A stretch of DNA of 64,000 bases, taken from contig NZ_LN851186.1 in the NCBI RefSeq assembly GCF_001243895.1, positions 1,633,933 through 1,697,932 of the forward strand, written 5' to 3'. The first letter of the stretch is position 1, and every line of letters starts with the position of its first letter. Positions 30,887 through 40,178 of the stretch are shown in pieces. The stretch is from Bacillus testis (GTDB lineage Bacteria > Bacillota > Bacilli > Bacillales > DSM-1321). Under the pieces are notes generated by a model that did not search any database, was not told where the DNA came from, and worked only from the letters and a program-made list of their open reading frames with translations. A program made the translations under genes and the position numbers.

Positions 30887-30980
30887 AAGCCTGTTGATCC
30901 TTTTGATAAGGCGGCGAATCTACTATCTTAGTGGATGGTAATCGCCCGTTTTAAGAGGGGAAACAGGCTTTTTTCCGTTT
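30887..30980 (+). terminator. branched hairpin / terminator after acpA
   Basis: Outer stem AAGCCTGTT (30887-30895) / AACAGGCTT (30962-30970) followed by TTTTCCGTTTTT. It encloses about 66 nt containing a second helix GGCGA + ATCTACT / AGTGGAT + TCGCC and a small CCTT/AAGG hairpin. Unlike the other simple terminators here, it is a branched structure. Confidence 0.55.
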
Positions 30981-31042
30981 TTGCAACAGTTTATCTTTCT
31001 TATCCTTAATCTCTCATGTAGAATTAAGAAAGATAAACGCAA
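30981..31042 (+). promoter_or_regulatory. long perfect inverted repeat upstream of rnc
   Basis: GTTTATCTTTCTTA (30989-31002) and TAAGAAAGATAAAC (31025-31038) are exact complements; TTGC (30981) and GCAA (31039) could extend the helix across a 4-nt bulge. There is no T-run on the 3' side, so it does not look like a terminator. If transcribed it would form a 14-bp or longer duplex in the rnc 5' region. A TATACT box at 31077-31082 with a weak -35 is the only promoter candidate downstream of it. Confidence 0.55.
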
Positions 31043-31199
31043 ATAGAGTTTATTTTCTTTATGCGGCATTATGGGATATACTTTGCTGCACAGAAGAACC
31101 ATACTAAAAGGATGAATGAAAAAACAACTGTTCCGTTGAAGAGGGGATGCATTGGTCCCGCTTCAATCTGTTGTTATTTTTGTGGTTTCGGAGGATGTT

Positions 31200-31931
31200 A
31201 TGCAAAAGAGCGATAAAGAAAAAAAATCTGTAAGAAAGTATAATAAATATCAGCAATTGCAAGAAGAAATAGGATTTCATTTTACGAATGAACGTCTATT
31301 GAAACAAGCTTTTACCCATTCATCTTATGTGAATGAGCATCGTCGCAAGCCTTATGAAGATAATGAGCGGCTTGAATTTTTAGGAGATGCAGTATTGGAA
31401 TTGACGGTTTCCCAGTATCTGTACAAGAAATACCCGTTGATGAGCGAAGGAGAATTGACTAAATTGCGCGCTGCCATCGTTTGCGAGCCTTCATTAGTCA
31501 CATTCGCACATGCGCTGCAGTTTGGCCGTTATGTCTTGCTGGGCAAGGGTGAAGAACTTACAGGGGGCCGTGAAAGACCAGCGCTATTGGCAGATGTTTT
31601 TGAAGCGTTTGTTGGCGCACTGTATCTGGACCAAGGCATGGAAGTTGCATTGCAATTCCTTAAAAAAACAGTATTTCCTAAAATTGATGAAGGTGCTTTT
31701 TCTCATGTGATGGATTATAAAAGTCAGCTGCAGGAATTGGTGCAGCGTGATGGAGCTGGAACCATCGAATATAAAATCCATTTGGAAAAGGGACCGGCGC
31801 ATAACAAAGAGTTTGTATCCAAAGTGTTCCTGAACGGGGATATGAAAGGGACCGGAATTGGCCGGTCAAAAAAAGAGGCTGAGCAAAAAGCTGCCCAACA
31901 GGCTCTTGCCCTTCTTAAAAACAGCAATTAG
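31200..31931 (+). CDS. rnc: ribonuclease III
   Basis: A 243-aa double-strand-specific RNase. The endonuclease domain has the signature [13 protein letters not shown] (acidic metal ligands) and [13 protein letters not shown]; the second acidic site is [19 protein letters not shown]. The C-terminal dsRNA-binding domain (about 172-240) ends [19 protein letters not shown]. The ATG at 31200 follows CGGAGG; an in-frame start 16 codons upstream has no homology. It precedes smc as in B. subtilis. Confidence 0.96.
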   Translation: MQKSDKEKKSVRKYNKYQQLQEEIGFHFTNERLLKQAFTHSSYVNEHRRKPYEDNERLEFLGDAVLELTVSQYLYKKYPLMSEGELTKLRAAIVCEPSLVTFAHALQFGRYVLLGKGEELTGGRERPALLADVFEAFVGALYLDQGMEVALQFLKKTVFPKIDEGAFSHVMDYKSQLQELVQRDGAGTIEYKIHLEKGPAHNKEFVSKVFLNGDMKGTGIGRSKKEAEQKAAQQALALLKNSN

Positions 31932-31965
31932 AAATAAACATAGGTGTTGAAAGGGGAAATAATAC

Positions 31966-34900
31966 ATGTTCCTCAAGAGATTAGAAGTTATAGGTTTCAA
32001 ATCGTTCGCGGAACGTATTTCAATTGACTTTGTAAACGGTGTGACAGCAGTGGTAGGGCCTAATGGCAGCGGGAAAAGCAATGTAACAGACGCAATCCGC
32101 TGGGTCCTGGGCGAGCAGTCCGCCAAGTCGCTCCGCGGCTCGAAGATGGAAGATATCATTTTCGCCGGAAGTGATTCCCGCAAATCATTGAATTTTGCTG
32201 AAGTCACACTCACACTTGATAATCAGGATCATTTCCTGCCGATTGATTTTCATGAAGTGAGCGTGACGAGAAGAGTGACACGCGCTGGCGACAGCGAATT
32301 TTATATAAATAAACAACAATGCCGCTTGAAAGATATAATCGACCTTTTTATGGATTCCGGCCTCGGCCGCGAAGCTTTTTCGATCATTTCCCAAGGGAAG
32401 GTGGAAGAGATTCTCAGCTCTAAAGCAGAAGAGCGCAGAATCATCTTTGAAGAAGCTGCAGGTGTCCTTAAATATAAGACACGCAAGAAAAAAGCCGAAG
32501 GGAAACTGACAGAAACGCAGGAGAACCTCAATCGTGTCCAGGATATTCTGCATGAGCTAGAGAGCCAGGTTGAACCATTAAAGATTCAGGCATCGATAGC
32601 CAAGGATTATTTGGAGAAGAAAGAAGAACTGCGGGAATATGAAGTGGCCCTGACAGTTTATGAAATCGAAATGCTTCATGAAAATTGGCAAATGTTATCG
32701 AAAGAATATCAAATCCATCAGGACAAGGAGCAGGCATTGAATGCCGACCTTCAGAAGAAAGAAAGCGACATCGTTAAGCTACGGGACCAGGCTGCAGCTT
32801 TGGATGAATCCATCCATGACCTGCAGGAAGTGCTCTTGGTGGCGACAGAAGAGCTGGAAAAGCTTGAAGGGAAAAAGAATGTCCTGATCGAGCGGAAAAA
32901 AAACGCCTCCTTAAGCAGGCGGCAATTAGAAGAAACGATCGAAGAAGCAAAGGAGCAACTGAGCCGGCTCTCAGTCGAGCGGGAAGAAGCCCAAAAACTT
33001 CTCGACGCCTCAGCTTCTGAAGTAGCTGCCATTAAGGAGCAGCTGTCCAAAAAAGAATCTGGGCTTTCGCAGTTCAGCGAAAGCCTTGAAGATGAAATAG
33101 AAACATTGAAAAGTGACTATATTGAGTGGTTGAATCAACAGGCGGCCGCTAAGAATGAAAAACGGATGATCGAACAGCAGCTTCAGCAAACGGAGGTACG
33201 AAACAACAGGCTGGATCAGGAAAATGAAGGATTCATCGCCAAACGGGCCTCCATTGCCAAGCGGCGCTCTGAATTGTCGCACAGTTTGAATGAGTTGAAA
33301 GAAAAGATGGACCGGCATGCACAAGTTTCCTTCGAAACGAAAAATCAACTGGAAAAATGGCAAACGAAATATGAGGCACAGGAAAAGAAGCTTTACAAAG
33401 CTTATCAATACGTCCAGCAATGCCAGTCCAGAATTGACATCCTGCAAGGAATGGAAAATGAATATGCAGGGTTTTTCCAAGGTGTAAAGGAAGTATTAAA
33501 ATCTAAGCAGCTGGATGGAATTGAAGGCGCAGTGGCCGAATTGATCACAGTGCCAAAAGAGTATAATCTAGCGATCGAAACGGCGCTTGGATCAGCGACT
33601 CAGCATATAGTGGTCAGTGCAGAGGAGCATGCGCGCCGGGCCATTCAGTTCTTAAAGCAGCATTCTTACGGCAGGGCTACTTTCCTTCCGCTCTCGGTCA
33701 TTAAGGAAAGAAGCATTCCCCAGCATCAGCTCCAAGTTATCATGGATCATCCTTCCTATGTAGGGGTAGCTTCACAATTGCTTGCCTACCAAGATAAATA
33801 CGCTTCAATCGTCAGCAATCTCTTAGGTACCGTAGTCATTACTAGAGACCTGAAAGGCGCCAATGAACTAGCCAAGAAATTGCAGTACCGATACCGGCTG
33901 GTGACGCTGGAAGGGGATGTAGTCAATCCAGGTGGAAGTATGACTGGTGGAGGCTCAAAAGGAAAGAATTACTCGCTTCTATCAAGAAAAGCGGAATTAG
34001 AAGAGTTGCAGGCTAAACTCCCACAGATGGAGGAGAAGACTCTTTCCCTTGAAAAAGAAGTGAAAAGCTTGAAGGAATCCATAGCAGCGGCTGTTAATGA
34101 GCAAGAAAAAATGCGGGAAACCCATGAAAACCTGCGCATGCAGGAACAAAGCATTAACGGCGACTTGCGCGAGGTGGAAATCGAAGAGCGCAATATGAAT
34201 GACCGCTTGTCCCTTTATGATCTCGAAAAAGAGGATTTGGACAGTGATATTCAAGCTAAGCAGAAACGATTAGCAGAGCTTTGCGAGTTTCTTCTTCGCT
34301 GCGATGAACAACTGAAGCTCCAAAAGGAAACAATCGATCAGTTGACAACCAAAAAACAAGTGCAGCAAACATCCAAAGAAGAGCTGACAAACGAATTGCA
34401 TGAGCTTAAAGTGACATTTGCCTCGCGAAATGAAAAATGGCAAAGCATCCGGGAAAAGCACAGTCGGATTATGCAGGATCTTTCCCACTGGACGAAAAAA
34501 CAAAAAGAAGCCCAGGAAGACCTCGACTTACTGTCGGACCATATGAAATCAAGTTCTTCAGGAGAAGAGAAGCTGGAGGCAGAAGCGAAACGCAAGCTGC
34601 ATGACAAAGAAGAAACATCGCGTTTGATTGCTGCGCGCCGCGAGGAACGGCAGAATTTAACTGTTCTGCTTGAGGAAGAAGAGGCAGTGCTGCAAGAACT
34701 GAAACGCAGACATAAAGGATTTGCAGAAGTGATGAAGGACGAAGAAGTCAAAATCAATCGATTGGATGTCGAGCTTGACAACCGATTGCATCACTTGCAG
34801 GAAGAATATGCGCTTACCTTCGAGGCCGCTAAAGAGCTACACCCGCTTGTCCATTCACCTGAAGAGACAAAGAAAAAGGTGAAGCTAATCCGCCTGGCCA

Positions 34901-35529
34901 TCGATGAATTGGGCACCGTTAATCTTGGCGCCATTGATGAATATGAGCGGGTTTATGAAAGATTCAGTTTCTTGACGGAACAACGTGAAGATTTGATTGA
35001 GGCTAAAGATACGCTTTTCCAGGTCATCGATGAAATGGACGTGGAAATGAAGCGCCGTTTTGAAGAGACATTTGAGGGGATTAAAGCTGAGTTCGGCACT
35101 GTGTTCCGGCAATTATTCGGCGGCGGTAAAGCTGAACTGAAGCTGACGAAACCGGAAGATCTTTTGAATACCGGCGTGGAAATCATCGCCCAGCCGCCAG
35201 GAAAGAAATTGCAGAACCTTGGATTGTTATCAGGCGGAGAGAGAGCCTTGACGGCAATTGCTCTGTTATTCTCCATCCTGATTGTGCGTCCTGTGCCTTT
35301 CTGTATTCTCGATGAAGTCGAAGCAGCGCTTGATGAAGCGAATGTGTACAGATTCAGCCAGTTCTTACGGAAATTCTCCGAACGGACACAATTCATAGTC
35401 ATCACCCACCGCAAAGGGACGATGGAATCAGCCGATGTGCTCTATGGCATAACCATGCAGGAATCGGGTGTATCGAAGCTCGTCTCAGTACGGATGGATG
35501 ATCCCGAGCTTGCAGAACAAATAAAATAG
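31966..35529 (+). CDS. smc: chromosome condensation/segregation ATPase SMC
   Basis: An 1187-aa SMC. Walker A GPNGSGKSNVTDAIRWVL (about 32-49), long coiled coil (about 170-500), hinge domain (about 505-670, QLDGIEGAVAELITVP...VTLEGDVVNPGGSMTGGG), returning coil (about 680-1000), ABC signature LLSGGERALTAIAL and Walker B CILDEVEAALDEANV near residue 1110. It acts with ScpA/ScpB in chromosome organisation. SD AAAGGGG. Only 34 nt after rnc. Confidence 0.97.
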   Translation: MFLKRLEVIGFKSFAERISIDFVNGVTAVVGPNGSGKSNVTDAIRWVLGEQSAKSLRGSKMEDIIFAGSDSRKSLNFAEVTLTLDNQDHFLPIDFHEVSVTRRVTRAGDSEFYINKQQCRLKDIIDLFMDSGLGREAFSIISQGKVEEILSSKAEERRIIFEEAAGVLKYKTRKKKAEGKLTETQENLNRVQDILHELESQVEPLKIQASIAKDYLEKKEELREYEVALTVYEIEMLHENWQMLSKEYQIHQDKEQALNADLQKKESDIVKLRDQAAALDESIHDLQEVLLVATEELEKLEGKKNVLIERKKNASLSRRQLEETIEEAKEQLSRLSVEREEAQKLLDASASEVAAIKEQLSKKESGLSQFSESLEDEIETLKSDYIEWLNQQAAAKNEKRMIEQQLQQTEVRNNRLDQENEGFIAKRASIAKRRSELSHSLNELKEKMDRHAQVSFETKNQLEKWQTKYEAQEKKLYKAYQYVQQCQSRIDILQGMENEYAGFFQGVKEVLKSKQLDGIEGAVAELITVPKEYNLAIETALGSATQHIVVSAEEHARRAIQFLKQHSYGRATFLPLSVIKERSIPQHQLQVIMDHPSYVGVASQLLAYQDKYASIVSNLLGTVVITRDLKGANELAKKLQYRYRLVTLEGDVVNPGGSMTGGGSKGKNYSLLSRKAELEELQAKLPQMEEKTLSLEKEVKSLKESIAAAVNEQEKMRETHENLRMQEQSINGDLREVEIEERNMNDRLSLYDLEKEDLDSDIQAKQKRLAELCEFLLRCDEQLKLQKETIDQLTTKKQVQQTSKEELTNELHELKVTFASRNEKWQSIREKHSRIMQDLSHWTKKQKEAQEDLDLLSDHMKSSSSGEEKLEAEAKRKLHDKEETSRLIAARREERQNLTVLLEEEEAVLQELKRRHKGFAEVMKDEEVKINRLDVELDNRLHHLQEEYALTFEAAKELHPLVHSPEETKKKVKLIRLAIDELGTVNLGAIDEYERVYERFSFLTEQREDLIEAKDTLFQVIDEMDVEMKRRFEETFEGIKAEFGTVFRQLFGGGKAELKLTKPEDLLNTGVEIIAQPPGKKLQNLGLLSGGERALTAIALLFSILIVRPVPFCILDEVEAALDEANVYRFSQFLRKFSERTQFIVITHRKGTMESADVLYGITMQESGVSKLVSVRMDDPELAEQIK

Positions 35530-35540
35530 GAAGTGAAAAA

Positions 35541-36524
35541 ATGAGCTTTTTTAAGAAACTGAAGGAAAAATTCACGTCTGCTCCTGATCAAAGCAGCGAT
35601 AAATTTAAGGACGGCATGGCGAAAACGCGGACATCGTTCTCGGAGAAGGTTAATGGCCTTCTTGCCCGCTATCGGAAAGTCGATGAGGATTTCTTCGAAG
35701 AACTGGAAGAAATCCTCATCACCGCCGATGTAGGCTTCAATACGGTAATGACGTTGATCGATGAATTAAAAATGGAAGTTAAACGTCGCAATATCCAAGA
35801 CCCGAAAGAGGTCCAATCAGTGATTTCCGAAAAACTGGTGGATATTTACCGGAATAACGAAGATCAGGATCCTAGCATCGACTTGAACCATGATTTAACG
35901 GTCATCCTTTTTGTGGGCGTAAACGGCGTCGGCAAAACGACCACAATCGGTAAATTGGCCCATAAATATAAAAGCCAAGGCAAAAATGTTATGCTGGCTG
36001 CCGGCGATACATTCCGTGCAGGGGCGATTGAACAGCTTGAGGTATGGGGAGAACGTACTGGAGTTACTGTCGTGAAGCAGGCAGAAGGTTCCGACCCGGC
36101 CGCGGTTATGTATGATGCAGTCCAAGCAGCGCGTTCGCGCAAAGTCGATGTTCTGTTATGCGACACAGCCGGCCGCTTGCAAAATAAAGTAAATCTCATG
36201 AAAGAGCTGGAAAAGGTTAAGAAAGTCATTGAGCGGGAAATTCCAGGAGCCCCTCATGAAGTCATCCTTGTTCTTGACGCCACTACCGGGCAAAATGCCT
36301 TGGTACAGGCAAAAATGTTCAAGGAAGCAACCGATGTGACAGGCATCGTGCTGACCAAATTGGATGGAACAGCCAAAGGCGGAATTGTGTTGGCCATTAA
36401 AAATGAACTTAATATACCGGTTAAGTTCGTTGGCTTGGGTGAAAAAATGGACGACCTCCAGGAATTCGATGCAGAAAAATATGTATACGGCCTGTTTGCC
36501 GATATGGTTGAAAACGAACAGTAG
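35541..36524 (+). CDS. ftsY: signal recognition particle receptor FtsY
   Basis: A 327-aa SRP receptor GTPase. Short charged A-region, N domain (about 20-110), G domain with GVNGVGKTTTIGKL, DTAGRLQNKVNLM and TKLDGTAKGG. It docks the Ffh complex at the membrane. Eleven nt after smc, with SD TAGGAAGTG. Confidence 0.97.
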   Translation: MSFFKKLKEKFTSAPDQSSDKFKDGMAKTRTSFSEKVNGLLARYRKVDEDFFEELEEILITADVGFNTVMTLIDELKMEVKRRNIQDPKEVQSVISEKLVDIYRNNEDQDPSIDLNHDLTVILFVGVNGVGKTTTIGKLAHKYKSQGKNVMLAAGDTFRAGAIEQLEVWGERTGVTVVKQAEGSDPAAVMYDAVQAARSRKVDVLLCDTAGRLQNKVNLMKELEKVKKVIEREIPGAPHEVILVLDATTGQNALVQAKMFKEATDVTGIVLTKLDGTAKGGIVLAIKNELNIPVKFVGLGEKMDDLQEFDAEKYVYGLFADMVENEQ

Positions 36525-36535
36525 CCAATTAGAAG

Positions 36536-36564
36536 AGGTCCTTCTCTGAAGAAGGGCCTTTTTT
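36536..36564 (+). terminator. terminator after ftsY
   Basis: AGGTCCTTCT (36536-36545) / AGAAGGGCCT (36550-36559) with one G-U pair and a CTGA loop, then TTTTT. Confidence 0.85.
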
Positions 36565-36737
36565 CGATGAATTGTTTTTTGCTGGACTGCAGAGCACAGC
36601 GAAAAGTAGTTTTGTTATTTCCGCTGTCTTCTTGACAGGGAGCAGGTCAGCCCGTCTTATTTCTGCCGCATATCTCCTATTTTTTCTAACGAAAAAATAG
36701 GACTGGCACCGGCTTTTTGGTTTGTAAAGAAATTTTC

Positions 36738-36766
36738 TTGACATATTATTTGCTTGGATGTAAACT
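36738..36766 (+). promoter_or_regulatory. sigma-A promoter of ylxM-ffh
   Basis: Consensus TTGACA (36738-36743), 17 bp, TAAACT (36761-36766), 45 nt before ylxM. An 11-bp A/T-rich inverted repeat (36676-36701) lies about 40 bp upstream of the -35. Confidence 0.7.
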
Positions 36767-36810
36767 ATAAGTCGTAAAGGATTTTTACTTAACATAAGGA
36801 GGAGCGACGT

Positions 36811-37149
36811 ATGCAGCAACATATGCTTGAGAAGACGACGCGGATGAATTATCTGTATGATTTCTATCAGTCGTTATTGACAGAAAAGCAGCAGAGCTAC
36901 ATGGCGCTTTATTACTTAGATGATTACTCCTTAGGTGAAATTGCCGAAGAATATGATGTCAGTCGGCAAGCAGTTTATGATAATATAAAAAGAACGGAAG
37001 CAATGCTTGAGGATTATGAAGCAAAGCTTTTATTATTTGAGAAATTTCAAAAGCGAAGTACTCTTAATCAACAGTTAAAAGAAGCGGTTGCTTCGTCAGA
37101 CCATAAGAAAATGCTTGATACGATTACCGAACTTGAGAAATTGGATTAG
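36811..37149 (+). CDS. ylxM: SRP-associated DNA-binding-like protein YlxM
   Basis: A 112-aa UPF0122 protein with a sigma-70 region-4-like HTH (about 15-62, [39 protein letters not shown]) and a charged C-terminal helix. In streptococci YlxM binds SRP and modulates its GTPase. It is almost always encoded before ffh, as here (12 nt gap). Strong SD AAGGAGGAG. Confidence 0.94.
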   Translation: MQQHMLEKTTRMNYLYDFYQSLLTEKQQSYMALYYLDDYSLGEIAEEYDVSRQAVYDNIKRTEAMLEDYEAKLLLFEKFQKRSTLNQQLKEAVASSDHKKMLDTITELEKLD

Positions 37150-37161
37150 GAGGCGGCATGC

Positions 37162-38502
37162 ATGGCATTTGAAGGATTAGCCGACCGACTGCAGAGCACG
37201 ATGCAAAAAATCCGCGGCAAGGGGAAGGTTAGCGAAGCGGATGTAAAAGAGATGATGCGCGATGTAAAGCTCGCTCTTTTGGAAGCCGATGTTAACTTTA
37301 AGGTTGTCAAAGATTTTGTGAAATCCGTCAGTGAACGAGCAGTTGGACAAGAAGTTCTCAAAAGCTTAACCCCGGGCCAACAGGTCGTAAAGGTTGTTAA
37401 AGAAGAGCTGACACTCCTTATGGGTGGAGAGCAAAGCAAGATTGCCGTCGCCAAACGGCCGCCAACCGTTATTTTGATGGTAGGGCTGCAAGGTGCCGGT
37501 AAAACAACCACTACAGGTAAGCTTGCTAATCTGCTTCGAAAAAAATATAACCGTTCACCATTGCTGGTGGCGGCGGACATTTACCGTCCTGCAGCCATCA
37601 AACAGTTAGAAACGCTTGGCAAGCAATTGGATATGCCGGTCTTCTCGCTTGGCGATCAAGTGAGCCCGGTGGAAATTGCAAAACAAGCCATCGAAAAAGC
37701 GAAAGAGCAGCATAATGATTATGTGCTGATTGATACGGCAGGCCGTCTACACATCGATGAAGACTTAATGAAAGAACTGAAGGATGTAAAGGAAGTCGCT
37801 CAACCTGATGAGATTTTCCTTGTTGTGGACAGTATGACCGGTCAAAGCGCTGTTGATGTATCACAAAGTTTCAATGAACAACTCGGGCTTACCGGGGTTG
37901 TCTTGACGAAGCTTGACGGTGATACTCGAGGCGGTGCAGCTTTATCTATCCGCTCTGTAACAAATACTCCGATAAAATTTGTCGGTATGGGCGAGAAACT
38001 GGATGCATTGGAAGTGTTCCATCCAGAGCGAATGGCTTCCCGAATCCTCGGCATGGGCGATATGCTCTCGCTGATCGAGAAAGCGCAGGCCAATGTGGAT
38101 GAAGAAAAAGCCAAAGAACTGGAGAAGAAAATCCGGACCCAGTCCTTTACTTTTGATGATTTCCTGGAGCAGTTGGGTCAGGTCCGCAATATGGGGCCTC
38201 TTGATGATCTGTTGAAAATGCTTCCTGGAGCCAACAAAATGAAGGGCCTAAATAATGTATCCATTGATGAGAAGCAAATTGGGCATGTGGAAGCCATCAT
38301 CCGTTCGATGACCGCTAAGGAGAAAGAAAATCCTGAAATCATCAATGCGAGCCGTCGTAAACGGATTGCCAAAGGAAGCGGGCGAACCATCCAAGAAGTA
38401 AACCGCTTGTTGAAGCAGTTCGATGAGATGAAAAAGATGATGAAACAGATGACCAATATGCAAAAAGGCAAGAAAAAAGGATTTAAACTTCCTTTCATGT
38501 AA
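37162..38502 (+). CDS. ffh: signal recognition particle GTPase Ffh
   Basis: A 446-aa SRP54 homologue. N domain 1-85, G domain with GLQGAGKTTTTGKLAN, DTAGRLHIDEDLM and TKLDGDTRGGAALS, and a methionine-rich M domain (about 300-446) binding 4.5S/scRNA and signal peptides, including GRTIQEVNRLLKQFDEMKKM and the C-terminal MTNMQKGKKKG. SD TTAGGAGGCGG within the ylxM end. Confidence 0.97.
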   Translation: MAFEGLADRLQSTMQKIRGKGKVSEADVKEMMRDVKLALLEADVNFKVVKDFVKSVSERAVGQEVLKSLTPGQQVVKVVKEELTLLMGGEQSKIAVAKRPPTVILMVGLQGAGKTTTTGKLANLLRKKYNRSPLLVAADIYRPAAIKQLETLGKQLDMPVFSLGDQVSPVEIAKQAIEKAKEQHNDYVLIDTAGRLHIDEDLMKELKDVKEVAQPDEIFLVVDSMTGQSAVDVSQSFNEQLGLTGVVLTKLDGDTRGGAALSIRSVTNTPIKFVGMGEKLDALEVFHPERMASRILGMGDMLSLIEKAQANVDEEKAKELEKKIRTQSFTFDDFLEQLGQVRNMGPLDDLLKMLPGANKMKGLNNVSIDEKQIGHVEAIIRSMTAKEKENPEIINASRRKRIAKGSGRTIQEVNRLLKQFDEMKKMMKQMTNMQKGKKKGFKLPFM

Positions 38503-38601
38503 GGTTTTTGGCACTGTTAAGAAAAAAACCTTTACAAACTAATAATATCTTTGATAATATATTATCTTGTGTGAAACTATTCGGAAGAGGTGCTTTTTAA
38601 A

Positions 38602-38874
38602 ATGGCAGTTAAAATTCGTTTAAAACGTATGGGAGCAAAAAAATCTCCTTTCTATCGTATCGTAGTAGCAGATTCTCGTTCACCACGTGACGGTCGCTAC
38701 ATCGAAGTGGTTGGTACTTACAATCCTGTAACTCAACCTGCTGAAGTAAAAATCAATGAAGAACTTACACTTAAATGGCTTTCAAATGGTGCTAAACCAT
38801 CTGATACAGTCCGTAACCTTTTGTCTAAAGAAGGCATCATGGAAAAATTCCACAATGCTAAACTAGGCAAATAA
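38602..38874 (+). CDS. rpsP: 30S ribosomal protein S16
   Basis: A 90-aa S16 ([32 protein letters not shown]...). The ATG at 38602 with AAGAGGTG upstream matches all homologues; an ATG four codons upstream is spurious. The 99-nt gap after ffh holds TTTACA (38531-38536) and a 14-bp palindrome, so a separate promoter is plausible. Confidence 0.97.
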   Translation: MAVKIRLKRMGAKKSPFYRIVVADSRSPRDGRYIEVVGTYNPVTQPAEVKINEELTLKWLSNGAKPSDTVRNLLSKEGIMEKFHNAKLGK

Positions 38875-38884
38875 GAAACCTTTT

Positions 38885-39118
38885 ATGGTGAATGAACTCA
38901 TCAAAACAATTGTAACGTCACTTGTAGATCATCCGGAAGATATCTCGATCAGAGAACAGGAAGACGAAGCTTCGGTCACTTATACATTGTCTGTCCATAA
39001 GGACGATATGGGCAAAGTGATCGGAAAGCAAGGACGTGTTGCGAAAGCGATTCGTACTGTCATCTATGCAGCAGGATCAGCGCAACAAAAGAAAATCTAT
39101 CTTGAGATTTCCGAATAG
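38885..39118 (+). CDS. khpA: KH-domain RNA-binding protein KhpA
   Basis: A 77-aa single KH-domain protein (YlqC) with the GxxG loop in GKVIGKQGRVAKAIR. KhpA partners KhpB (Jag) in RNA binding and, in streptococci, cell elongation. There is no recognisable Shine-Dalgarno before the ATG (upstream AGAAACCTTTT), and rpsP ends 10 nt earlier, so translation probably depends on coupling to rpsP. Its stop codon lies within the first stem of a terminator. Confidence 0.92.
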   Translation: MVNELIKTIVTSLVDHPEDISIREQEDEASVTYTLSVHKDDMGKVIGKQGRVAKAIRTVIYAAGSAQQKKIYLEISE

Positions 39119-39141
39119 GAGGGCTAATCCCCTCCTTTTTT
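39117..39141 (+). terminator. terminator overlapping the khpA stop
   Basis: AGGAGGG (39117-39123) / CCCTCCT (39130-39136) then TTTTT. The stem begins inside the TAG stop. Right after it, TGGTATGAT (39141-39149) is an extended -10-like element that could start ylqD transcripts. Confidence 0.75.
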
Positions 39142-39261
39142 GGTATGATAAAATAATAGAAGCATTTATACATTTTTCTTTTCACTGCAGCCCGCTAAGA
39201 GACGGGATGGAGGATCTTATACATACTGAAGGAAAAACGGAATGGAGTCAGGAGGGCATTC

Positions 39262-39648
39262 ATGAAGATTCTACAAAGCATTACTGTTAATCAGGTTCTA
39301 ACTGAGAACAGCAAGAATCAGCTCCTTGAAAAATATCATAATCAGCACGCACAGTTACAAAAGGAAATCGATCAGCTCAAATTTGAAATGAAAAAAATCG
39401 AAAAGACAAAAAAGGTGCCACCGGTTAGTTTGAAGATCCATTTTGAAAAAGAAATTTCCAACCGTATGGAGAAAATAAAACTGCTTGAATATAAGGTAGA
39501 GCAACTGGATATTCTCCCTGTCGGCAGCGAGCTGAAAGAAAGGGAAGTCGAAGCATTAGTCGAAGTGGAAGTGGGCAGTGATTGGGAAGAGCTGACAAGG
39601 GCGAAGGCCATCATCGTAACCGATGGAAAAGTGACAGAAATCAGGTAG
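39262..39648 (+). CDS. ylqD: YlqD-family protein of unknown function
   Basis: A 128-aa YlqD homologue: a short N-terminal beta strand (MKILQSITVNQVLTE), a lysine/glutamate-rich coiled coil (about 20-85) and a C-terminal beta region (LPVGSELKEREVEALVEVEVGSDWEEL) with IIVTDGKVTEIR. No catalytic motif is visible. It lies between khpA and rimM as in B. subtilis. SD AGGAGGGC. Confidence 0.85.
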   Translation: MKILQSITVNQVLTENSKNQLLEKYHNQHAQLQKEIDQLKFEMKKIEKTKKVPPVSLKIHFEKEISNRMEKIKLLEYKVEQLDILPVGSELKEREVEALVEVEVGSDWEELTRAKAIIVTDGKVTEIR

Positions 39649-39659
39649 AGGTGTAAAAA

Positions 39660-40178
39660 GTGGAAAAATGGTTTAATGTTGGAAAAATCGTAAATACACA
39701 CGGATTAAAAGGTGAAGTGAGAGTCATCTCTCAAACTGATTTTGCGGAAGAACGATATAAAGTCGGAAATGCCCTCTTTTTGTTTAAGGAAGGCCAGCCG
39801 AAACCGCTGAAATTGATCATCACCTCACATCGAAAACATAAGAATTTCGATCTGCTATCATTTGAGGGCTATTATAATATGGATCATGTAGTCCAATTCA
39901 AGGAGAGCATGTTAAAAGTGCCGGAATCATACTTGGGTGAATTAGATGAGGATGAATACTATTTCCACGAAATCATCGATTGCCGCGTTGTGACAACTGC
40001 GGGCGAGGAAATAGGAACCATCAGTGAAATCCTGACTCCGGGAGCGAACGATGTTTGGGTCGTTAAAGGCAAAAGAGGAAAAGAAATACTGATCCCTTAT
40101 ATTGCTGAAGTAGTAAAGGACATCAATGTCGCCGATAAAGTGATCACCATTGAACCAATGGAAGGATTATTATCATGA
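39660..40178 (+). CDS. rimM: 16S rRNA processing / 30S maturation factor RimM
   Basis: A 172-aa RimM with N-terminal [14 protein letters not shown] beta-barrel and C-terminal PRC-barrel (about 95-172, [22 protein letters not shown]...DVWVVKG...LIPYIAEVV). It binds S19 during 30S head assembly. GTG start after AGAGGTG. It overlaps trmD by 4 nt (ATGA), a near-universal pairing. Confidence 0.96.
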   Translation: MEKWFNVGKIVNTHGLKGEVRVISQTDFAEERYKVGNALFLFKEGQPKPLKLIITSHRKHKNFDLLSFEGYYNMDHVVQFKESMLKVPESYLGELDEDEYYFHEIIDCRVVTTAGEEIGTISEILTPGANDVWVVKGKRGKEILIPYIAEVVKDINVADKVITIEPMEGLLS

